NCBI RefSeq assembly: GCF_040712315.1
Contig: NC_134021.1
Location: 27,118,001-27,182,000, forward strand
DNA length: 64,000 nt
Direction of reading: 5' to 3'
From: Castanea sativa
Lineage: Eukaryota; Streptophyta; Magnoliopsida; Fagales; Fagaceae
In this document: in pieces, positions 45,608-55,812 of the stretch
How positions within the stretch are numbered: position 1 is the first letter of the stretch
Layout of the letters: each line of letters starts with the position of its first letter
The notes under the pieces: model-generated
The model's database searches: none
Told to the model about the DNA's origin: nothing
The model's input: the letters and a program-made list of their open reading frames with translations, nothing else
Made by a program: the position numbers and the translations under genes

Positions 45608-46000
45608 TACACTAAAACTCGAGGTAGATATCGTTGTCAAGATGAAGATTTATTAGTAGAACATCATTTTAGAATTGGCATATTTACAGTTGTGATAGAC
45701 TTTCAATTGCAAGAATTGAGAAGTAGATTTTGTGAGCTAACAATGGAACTTGTCATTCTTAGTTAAGCTTTAAATCCCAAAAATGCTTTTAGATTATTCA
45801 ACATTGTTGATATATGCAATTTGGTTCAAAAATATTATTATCAAGATTTCACTAAGCCAGAACAGATTTCATTAAGCAAGAACAAAACTGTTTAAAGTTT
45901 CAATTGCAACATTATGAGCTTGATTTGATAAAACATCTAGACTTTTTGAAGGTAAGCATCATCTGATATGTCAAATGTTCTTTTTTGGATATTTTTGTAT
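45608..46000 (+). pseudogene. TTF-type / MYM-like hAT transposase, 3' part
   Basis: Continues the frame broken at 42544: YTKTRGRYRCQDEDLLVEHH, then DFQLQELRSRFCELTMELVI to 45766. Past a stop come ALNPKNAFRLFNIVDICNLV-type and YYQDFTKPEQ pieces to about 45920. The hAT C-terminal dimerisation domain that should follow is absent, so the copy is truncated at its 3' end. Confidence 0.75.
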
Positions 46001-49000
46001 ATGTTTACAATGAACTAGATAATTTTTGTATGTTTATTAATGTTTAAGAAAATGATAATATATCAAAGTTGATGATATATCATTAGTACAAATCAACCCC
46101 TAGGTATTAATTCCTAGCTAGCCCCTGTGTATAAGAAAACAAAATATACAAAATGAAAAAATCTCAACAACAAAAAAAAGGAACATACCTATACAGTTAC
46201 ATACAACAAAAACAAAAACAAAACAAAAAATTCATGGTGAAAAAACTAAGAGTGAAAAGTGGAGAAGAAAAGCTAACAGTCTACTGGTACTGGGTTGAAT
46301 ACACACAAAAAAAAAGAAAGAATAACAAAGAGGAAGACATAACATAGATTATTAAAAAAAAAAAAAAAGACAACAAAAAATGAGAAAAGTGAGATAAAAA
46401 TGAGAAGAAATTCCAAAGTGAGAAGTGTAGAAATCAAAGAGTCAGAGACTGGAAGTCATGTGGCTAAGAAAATACGAAATAAAAGGGAAAAGAAGTGGTG
46501 GTATGAAACTAAAATGTCGAAAAAGAGGCAAAGAAAGAAGTGGAGGTAGGTGGGGATATTTAATGAAGTGTCATGTTTCACTTTTTCATTGGTTGATAGA
46601 CTTTTTAAATATTTTTTCCGTTCAATGTGTGCTGTCCTTATGGTGGCACGTTCTTTTTTTCTTTTTTTTTGAGAAACAAACATACTGTTAAACACACACT
46701 TACTGTGCCACATTGATTGCATGCAATACAAATTGTAATTAACTATTTATACGGTCATAATCTTTACCCGTTTGAATAAAAAAAATTAATCATTGGTATT
46801 TTTTTTTTCTTTTTTAAAAAACAAACATTAGCAATTTAGCATTTCATTTCATAAATTTATATATAGTTATAAATATCCAAATAATTATATATTATATGTA
46901 AAATACATTTAATTAGATTATTTTAATTAATTTTTTTTATTTATTTAATTTTAAATAATTATTAAATTAATTATAATTTTATTACAGTTCGATCTCGATC
47001 CGACCTTCAAAACCTTGAACTTCTTCCTTTAACGATTTATTAAACAATCCGGGTCTAAAAATCATGACGGTAGGTAGGGCTAAAAAAAATATAGTATTTG
47101 GCACTTCTAAACATGTTTTTTGGTGTTGGTGTGCTAAATTTAGTAATGAGCACATCCAATGTTAGTTCTCTTAATGGGCTCATTGGCTTGAAAGTATTCT
47201 GAAAACGGTCATACCTATTTGCAAGACCTGCCATCCTGCAAGTTTCAAGCTCCTTCACTTTTCAATTTGGGCTTTCATGCAAAGCTTGGACTATATGATG
47301 GAAATGATCTTGGGCTCAACTGACCCAAGTGCTTCATGATGAACAAGTTTGGGCTTTGGAATTTTCTATTCGTCTTGCTTTTATTTCATATAGCGGATGG
47401 CCATGATACGTTGGCTTGTCTATTTACATACACATGTAGTTTCAGACTTAATCAATTATTTACCGGACATTTTACAGTGCATAGAATAGAAGCAGAAGTT
47501 AAAACCGTTCCATCCTGTCTAGAATTGTTGAACCTCTAGTTGTTTTTTAAGCCCATGCAAATACAACCCCTTTTTTCAAATTTTTTATTTTTAAAATAAA
47601 ATACAGTTAACACTTTTGATATTTGGGTTATGTCAGTTAGGTCTAAATTTTTTTAAAACTAATCAAGTTGGTTCCTAATTATCTTGAGAGGGAAGAAAAA
47701 TGAGTAATAATTTAAGGTCTAATTTGGGTTTAGAGACTAAATTGATCGGTTTTGAAAAATTGTGAAGTGGACTGACATTAAGCCAAACCTTAACAGTATT
47801 TATAATATATTACTTTTATTTTATTTTTTTTAGATTAATTTTTATAATACATCAAGTCCATTTAGTTGGAAATAATATTTTCCCAAAATAAATTTAAGAT
47901 ATATTTTAAAGATGCACCAGCAAACCAAACCTGCCAAATGAGAGAACTCTCACTTTCAGTTGAGACAAAAGTCTTAACTCTAGGCCTTATGGAAACACAG
48001 ACACAGTGCCCTCTGTAAGGTCGGCTAAGTCCATATCCGTTGCGAGGATTGAGAAGCCGAACATGGGCAAGCCATTATAAGCGCAGCTGTAGTGTACAAT
48101 AGCTGGTCTCCAACGAAAGCAAAGAATATCTGACCACGAATGACACCTGTAAAAGACAAAGCCCACTGCAAAGTCCTTTTGTCCTTGTACGGAAAGACGG
48201 CTTCCATCACTCATGGCCTCATACAGTTTCCATGTTTCTTAGCTCAAACAAAGACACGCGGAGTTCACATTCCTTTTTAGATTTGCCATCACGTGGTTTA
48301 CACAGGTGTCAGGCAAAGGAATACATGTGCATGTTTCAAGCGATAGAGAGTCGATGTACTACAAAACACTAAGAAGAAAATCTTGGGATTTATGAAAAGG
48401 TGTCCCTGTTTCACGATGCGCATTTTGATTTTTTGCAGGTCTCTCCTTTTCATATTTTTATATAATCCCGCACGAAAGACAATGGCTCTAAGTAAACAAA
48501 CACAAAGTAAATATAAAAGACGAAAATATATTTTTGTTTCTTATATTTTAGGTCAATATTTATTTTAATTTTAAATTAATTTTATATTTATCTTATTCTT
48601 TAAAATTAGAAAAAAAAATTTCGTTTTAATGCCTACGGTTAATCTATTAACAAAAAATTCATACGTGGCATGTTCGATACTAACGTGACTAATAAAATAA
48701 TATTAAAATATTTTAGTTGGTATTTTAATTTTTTTGAAAGCCACGTCAAAAAAACAATGAAATAAAATTTTAAACTTATGATTTTTTTTATAAATCAAAT
48801 CAAATCAAATAATTAATTTCTTTCTTTTTCTTTTCATTATTTTTTTTGGAAGAACATGACTGATTCCTATTCTTGAAACCCAGCAAATCCATTAAAACAG
48901 AATATCAAGACAGTAAAACCAAAACCAAAACAAAAGCTACCAATTTGAGATTAAACTTATCAAACATATGAAGGAAAAAAAAATCATAACCGATCAACCC

Positions 49001-50228
49001 ATCAAACCCATATGAAACCAAAACCAAATCAAACTCATCAAATGGATCAACCCATCAAACGCATATGAAACCAAATTAAACCTATCAAAACCAAAACCGA
49101 ATCACACATAAAATTCATACCACTTTCCCTAAAAAAAATTCCAATGTTAACTTCTTTATCTTTGCTCTTTCTACGCGTAGACCAATCGTTAAGGCGTTAA
49201 TTTATTGACTTTTGGCTTTTTAAAAATGATCTAGTTTACTTAAAACATCATTACTTATTGGGAATTACAAAAATTAGTCATAATTTCTTTATTATTTAAA
49301 TCAAATAACAAAAAATGGTTTTAAAATTATTTTTAATTACAGCCGTGGCCAAATATGGAAATATTGATTAGTTTTTTACAAAATATTTTCAGTTGAAACA
49401 AATTCAACACAAATTCTTATGAAAACCAAGTTAAGCATTTGTACCAAATTTTCAAAAACCATGTTTCCAATGAAATGACTTCTTTGACCCTTTCACATTG
49501 CCCATTGATTAGTAATAGAATATATATACATATACACACACGTACTACAAGAGGAAATAAATACATATACATATAGATGTCCAAAATATATTCTATTGTT
49601 TTTTTTTTTAATAAATCTATAATTACAATGAAATGATTTCAACATTGCATGTTTATATTGAAAAGACCGAAATATATCTTCTGACTTCTAAGGCTCTTAT
49701 CGAAAATACATTCTACTGTTAATCCTATACTAAAAGGAAGCATAGTAACTTGTTTAAGTTCTTCTTCTTTCTTTGTTTATTTATTTATTTATATTTTTCT
49801 TATGAAGATACGAATGTGAAAACTTGTCTTACTTGAGCTATGTAAATGGTTTTAAAATGAGGTTGCTCATTACCCTCTCTCACACACGCATATATGTTAA
49901 TATGTGTGTGTGTATGTTTTTTGTGTGGATAATTCGTTGATATGCCCAATCCAGCCAGCAGGATTAATGTTTATGTTGTACGGTTGACATAGGAATAGTA
50001 CAAGATCAGCAATTCTGCATATATGATGTAAGAGATATGTGTGTATATGTCCATGAATACTTTCTCCTCGTATAGAAATATAAAAAAGTGATAAAGTTTG
50101 AATGGACAGACGCATAAGATTTTCTTATTTTTTCCTTGATAAGAGCAATCGTGTACCAGACAATGAAAAAAAAAAAAAAAAACTAATTTTATACATTTTA
50201 CCACAAAAAACACCTACATACTTGCATA
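46001..50228. other. AT-rich intergenic DNA, no gene recognised
   Basis: 46140-46560 is A-rich and repeats AACAAAAAAA-type runs. 46740-47040 is AT-rich. 47050-47550 has higher complexity but no domain. A minus-strand frame at 47987-48214 (MSDGSRLSVQGQKDFAVGFV...) overlaps another frame of similar length (48025-48210) in a GC-richer patch (about 47980-48260); neither matches a family I know, and it could be a stray exon fragment. 48880-49110 repeats AAACCAAAACCAAA and CCCATCAAACCCATATGAAA phrases. 49500-50230 is AT-rich with short CA/TA runs. Confidence 0.4.
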
Positions 50229-51197
50229 AGAGCATCCGCATTAGTAAAACCATAATTTTATCTTTTTTAGTTTCACTAAAAGCTATTTTATCTATATTAC
50301 TTTTTCATTTTACAAAACACTAAGTGATTTTATTTTAACTTTCCTCACAATAAACTAAGATATATCCACAATACCTATTTATTATTTTTTCTCATTATTC
50401 ATCTCTATCTCTATCTCTCTATCTTCTTCTTATCTTCCCTCTCTTCAACCCACGGTCTCTCACAACACCACCACCATCACCACCACTCACTGCTGTGTCA
50501 AACCAACCCAGCCACCAACTCACAACCAATCCACAGCAAAACCCACCATCGATCTGCCACCGGCCACAATTCACCACCACAAACCCACAAAACCTACTTT
50601 ATCTATATTACTTTCTCATTTTACAAAACACCCAATGTAAATGATTTTATTTTAACTCTCAACACAATAAAATAAGATATATCCACAATACCTATTTATT
50701 ATTTTTTCTCATTATTCATCTCTATCTCTCTATCTTCTTCTTCTCTTCCCTCTCTTCAACCCACGGTCCCTCATGACACCACCACCACTCACTGCTGTGT
50801 CAAACCAATCCAGCCACCAACTCACAACCAATCCACGGCAAAACCCACCATCGATCTGCCACTGGCCACAATTCACCACCACAAACCCACAAAACCCATG
50901 TTCTTCATCAATCGGCACACCGCCACTAACCACTAATCCAAACCATCAAAAGCCAACACAAGCCAATTGCAAACTTATCCACACCCGAACCCACCACAAA
51001 ATTTAGCAACCCACAACCACGATCCACCCCAAAGAGGGGAGGCACAGCGACAATCTACCCAATGGCACGGCAGTGATCCATCCAGTGGCACGACGACAAT
51101 CCATCAACGATGTGACGACGACCCATCAGCGGTGTGACAGCGATCCATCCAGCAGCACGACGGTGACCCATCAGCGACAAGACGGCGACGATCTACT

Positions 51198-51239
<42 letters not shown>

Positions 51240-51916
51240 AAATTGAGGGAGAATGAAAAGAGAGAGGCGTCTGAGAAGCTCAATAATGAAAGACGGAAAG
51301 AGAAAAATGTTTTGGATTAATAAAACAATATTTTAAAGTAAAGGGAGAATAAATAAATATTGTTTGGGTTTAGCTCAAGAGCTAAAAATTTTAGATATGG
51401 CTTCACGAATGTAGCCCAGTATTTGTAGTTTGTGGGGGTTAAATATAACAATTTAGATTTTTAGCATCATTAATATTAATGCTCTAAGTTTGTATATATC
51501 CAAAAGTGCTATAGTAATCGTGAATATATGCAACTTTTTATATATTATTTTAATTTTTTTTCTTGATTGGAACGAGTCTCGGTGCATGCGGAGGAGATTG
51601 GGGTTTTTGGATTGACTGAACGAATCTCTGTGGACCGTGCTTGTGGCAGAGAAGGTGCTTCTAGATTGGTGCTTGTGACCAAGTGTCATCCATGGAAGCA
51701 GCAGTGTCTTCAAGAATCGAGAGATTTTTCGGATGGGTTAAAAGGAAGTTGAGATAAATAATAAAAAAAAAATAATTATTTAAATAAAATATATAATAAA
51801 ATTAACAAATTAATGTGGGCGTTTTATAAAAATAGGTGTGTAAATAGAAAATATATATATATATTTTTTGTAGAATAGACAAAATTTTTACATCTATTAA
51901 TGCAATTGCTCTAACA
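50229..51916. mobile_element. TIR element of about 1.7 kb with internal duplication and (AG)19
   Basis: AGAGCATCCGCATTAGTAAA at the left and TTTACATCTATTAATGCAATTGCTCT at the right are imperfect inverted ends, as in non-autonomous plant DNA elements. Inside, 50285-50595 is repeated at 50597-50915 (shared TTTTACAAAACAC, CACTCACTGCTGTGTCAAAC, CACCATCGATCTGCCAC). 51040-51195 has degenerate CGACCCATCAGCGG repeats, and (AG)19 is at 51200-51237. No clear target duplication, and no transposase. Confidence 0.5.
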
Positions 51917-52762
51917 GTGATAAGCTTAAGTAATGCAGCAACCGTCCTGCATAAAAAACTTGAACTCGGTCCACTCCAATTCCAAACTTGCTTGACTGAA
52001 CTTGAAGTATATCATTTAAGTTTAAATTTGATATTGTACTTAGTCAAAAAAAAAAAACTTGAAGTAGTTTAAATATGATAACTTCGCAATTCAATGGATT
52101 TTGATGCACCACTTTCTCTAACTAAGTTCTTAACAACTGGATTTTTGGCTGAGCCAGTTTAGCGACTTGTTATAAACAACAATTTAAAGAAAATGACATT
52201 GTACTTTGTTGGACTAACAAGTTGTTGAAGGATACTTGACATGATGTGTTGTTTGTTACTCACCTAACACAATTGCAAACGAAATGACCTGTTTTCGTAA
52301 TTTTATAAACTAAATTAATAATATAACAAGAAGCCAGCCAGTTCTAAAACTTGGCTAAATTTGGTAGACTCAGACCTAACTATCGATGTGATATCTTACA
52401 GATGGTGTGGGGAATGATTTCGTGAGATAGTTTCATAGTAAGACCGACTATACTAATATCATATATATACACTTGCTTTTGGTACATTGTACTAAATTTG
52501 TTGTGACAATGACACGTGTTTACTTTTAGTTAGATATCATTATTATAGGTATGGTAAAAAAAGCTTCTCAAAAAAAAAAAGGTATGGTAAAAAAAAATGC
52601 TTTTATTTTCAATTTTTACTAAATTTTGACCGAATTTAGTATTGGACTAAATTAGTGTTTGATTCTCAGTTCAACTGGTTGATTTGGTTCAATTTTTAAA
52701 AACTATGATCATTATTGTAATGGGTTTAGTGCATTATGAAAGCTTAATTAGTGTGAAAACTA
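51917..52762. other. Intergenic DNA, nothing coding
   Basis: Part of it (about 52335-52450) resembles 53850-53975: CTAAAACTTGGCTAAATTTG and GTGTGGGGAATGAT-type phrases occur in both. No gene seen. Confidence 0.4.
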
Positions 52763-53743
52763 ATGCTTGTTTAGACCCCCTAATTTTAAATTAAGGCTTG
52801 ATTGTTTTTATTCTAACTCATCTAAGTGTAAAACAATAGTAAATGAAGCGCAATAAACCAATAACACTACTCTAAGCCATAAGCAAGTACAATGAGCAAT
52901 AAATGTAAAGCTTAAAGAGTAAGGAAGAGAGATGCAAATACAAGATAATACCGAGATGTGTTATCGAAGAGAAAACCAAAGTACTTGACAAAAAACCTCT
53001 CTGCGATCCTTCAAGTTGAAATCAATCCACTAGTGAATAAGTTAGAGTACAAGAATATCAAAAAGACCCTCTAAGCCTAATCTACCCAATGTATTTAAGT
53101 CCTCTCTAGCTACCAACGGACTTCTCGGAGTTTTGTCTTCACTAGTTATTCGGATCCCGCATTACCGCTCTATTGCATCTGCCAAGCCTCACCAGCTTCT
53201 TTTGGCAAATCCCAAATACTTCCCAAACTCCAAAAACACTCTCTACACTCTGAATATGTGTGAGTTGTGTTTGGGTACAAATCTCATCTTAAGGTATAAC
53301 AATGGGAGAGTGAAATGAGAAGAGACTACTAATGAATTCTTACTCAAGGATGAGTAGGTCTCTCTAAGACGATGGGCGTGTTGTAAAAACTTCTCTAGGG
53401 TTTTTCTCTAAATAGCCTCCTTACACTTTTGTGAGTAATGATGATATATATAATATGGGCGAAGGTTATAAGAGTCACACTTAAAATTTCAGCTATCAGT
53501 GCATTTTGCGGGTCATCTCACGAGTTGACCAAGTCGTGAGATGAGTCGCAAAACTCACTAACTCTTCAGCTTTCGACATGTGCTCCTCATGTGATCTTTG
53601 CGGGTTGCACCACCGTGATCCAAGTTGTAGAATCAACTGCTTGAGCAATCTTCACCAACGTAATGCTAAACCTATTACAAATAAATCCCACAAAGTATAA
53701 GGAAATAAATTAATGCAATTACAACACTTTTTGTTATGAAATA
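52763..53743 (-). mobile_element. Probable copia LTR fragment or solo LTR
   Basis: On the minus strand it starts TGTTGGCTTTATTTCATAAC (53743) and ends GGGGGTCTAAACAAGCA (52763), with TATATATATCATCATTACTC in the middle as a possible TATA region. Length and base composition fit a copia LTR. No target duplication or primer site was found, and the left boundary is uncertain by tens of bases. Confidence 0.45.
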
Positions 53744-54480
53744 AAGCCAACACATATGTTATGTGAAAAATCATAACTTTACACATTTGGAGTCCCTAAA
53801 CCCAAGCTTTGCATATAATAATAATATAAGCCAAAAAATACTAAAACCTGGCTAAATTGGGTGCAGACCCAAACTAATCCACTGAGGGGTATCTCGTTAT
53901 ATTCCAGTACCACACACGTTGTGGGAGAATGATATCATGTGACCATCTCATACTATAAAACTTTTTTTTTTTTTTTGCTGAATATCTCATTCTATAATAA
54001 TAAAACTCAATCATACCCAAATGGACTAATGTATAGTAAAGATCATACCCAAATGGACCAATAAACAATAAACAACATGCCAAAAGTGAGGGGGAGGGAG
54101 AGGGGGAGGGAATTAGAGAAATGATAGGATCTTCATGACGGACAACTCACTTATCCACCATTCCATTAAAAGACGCTTACTTGTTTAAAAATTGTTGAGT
54201 CAATTTTTTTTTTAAACATAAACTAATTATTTTAAATAGGTAAAATTTGTTTAACAAAATAGTAGATCACATTACTTACCCATAATGAATATCTTATAAT
54301 TTCCCTTCAAAAGTGAAATTGCCAAGTTCATACCTGTGTAATTACCAAATTCCTAAATGACCTAACACCAACATCGGGAATCCAATGACACATTGAAAAT
54401 AGTCCATCGCAAGTGCGAGAATCCGACCAATGTCCCTCGCACGCTTTAACTGGGTCCCCCCTTTGTTTCTCTCTCTTTCA
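53744..54480. promoter_or_regulatory. Upstream region of the MCTP gene
   Basis: Intergenic DNA directly 5' of the MCTP transcript. A G/A-rich tract (GTGAGGGGGAGGGAGAGGGGGAGGG) is at about 54087-54112 and CT-rich DNA at 54465-54480. TTATAGTATA at 54501-54510 could act as TATA box. The assignment as promoter is positional. Confidence 0.4.
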
Positions 54481-54529
54481 CACCCACACACAGACGCACA
54501 TTATAGTATACAGTGTGTCTAAAAAGAGA

Positions 54530-55812
54530 GTGCAGTAGCCTCTGTGTATATCTCTCACATATTCATCAGATTCCCCATCCGCTCCTAATAAAGCAAAAGC
54601 AAAGCCAAAAACTCTCTCTCCCTCTCTCTCTCTTATCTCTTTTATTATTTTCATTCCCAACAAAAAACAAAAATCAACGCCATTTCTTGGTTTGCTTCAA
54701 CAATAAGATGAACTCCGATGCAGTAATCGGTGTAGGTTTTCGGTGATTCTCTTTCATCTCCGACAAGGTAAATAACCTTAAAACAACCTTTCGGTTCCTT
54801 TGAGTTGTCTTTGTCTCGTAGCTAACCGTATTACATTAAAACCATGTTTGGTTGCCGAGAAAGTTTGAGTAAATTGTAATGTAACCAAACATTTAATGTC
54901 GGTTTCGCTTTTGTCTCGGAAAGAAAAAACAACAAAGGAAACGCTAATTAAATAAACTAAAACTTCTGATAGATAAGTTTGATAAGGATGTGTATCGTTT
55001 TTTTTTTTCTTTCCCCTTTTCTATGTTCTGCATTTAATGAAGAACTCAAGCGGTTGATTTTTTATATATTATTTTTGTTATTTAAAATTAATAAATTAAT
55101 GTTTTCACATTTTTTTTATCCGTATTTTCCTGCGTTTTCTCGGTAACCAAACACGGGATTTGGGAATGTCTGTGTTATCTGGTCACCGATCTAAAAAATT
55201 ACAGGGTTGATTGTACTATTTGTGGTTTGTGACTCTGTTTGTTTTTTGTTTTTGGTTGTTAACAGTGTTTCAAGCATTTAGATCTGAGGATTTCTCTGAT
55301 AACAGTTTCCTAAAGGTAAGCTCATTATGTTCGTTTAAATTTTAAAAATTAGTTCTACTTACTACTCAAAAGATCTAGGGTTCTCTCAACAACCTCTCTG
55401 CATTTTGTTTTGTTTTTTTTTTAAATTTTTTAAAATTTTTATATTGAATATTTAAAATCTGATTTCGTTTCCATTTTTGAAACCTTTGGTTTTCCGAAAT
55501 GTTCGCTCTTAGCTTATCTGTTAAGTTAGCTATTTTAAAAAAAATTTCCTACAATTAATAGTCTTCTTAGTATTATTAATTATTATCGAAAAAAAATTTA
55601 ATAGTCTTAGTATTGTCCTAGTTTTGAGTTTATGGAATATTAATGTAACTTTTTGTTTAGTTTTTAGTATCGAGTAACGGCTACTTGACTGTGTCTTTTC
55701 CGATGCTTTAGAGGCCTTTGAATTAATTCAAAACTAAACTAACATCAAACTCTTCCACTTCAATTTTTCAGTTCTACCCACTACCAGGTGTCTCTGCTTT
55801 GTTTGATTCAAA
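54530..55812 (+). promoter_or_regulatory. 5' UTR of the MCTP gene with two introns
   Basis: Exon 1 ends CGACAAG|GTAAATA (54767/54768). Intron 1 runs to TTGTTAACAG (55265). Exon 2 (55266-55315) ends CCTAAAG|GTAAGCTC. Intron 2 runs to TTTTTCAG at 55771, and exon 3 leads into the ATG at 55813. Both donors and acceptors are close to plant consensus. Long UTR introns next to an intronless CDS are usual in this gene family. The transcription start near 54530 is a guess from the TATA-like TTATAGTATA and the CT-rich leader (54606-54640). Confidence 0.65.
54708..54746 (+). CDS. Upstream ORF of 12 codons in MCTP 5' UTR
   Basis: ATG at 54708 opens MNSDAVIGVGFR and stops with TGA at 54744-54746, all within UTR exon 1 and 21 bases before the splice donor. 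It is the only ATG I see in the spliced leader before the main start. A short uORF could lower translation of the main frame; whether it is conserved cannot be judged here. Confidence 0.4.
   Translation: MNSDAVIGVGFR

Noticed and set aside
47987..48214. Minus-strand 75-codon frame as a small gene
   Set aside because: No domain known to me, a competing frame of similar length overlaps it, and no splice-linked neighbours were found.
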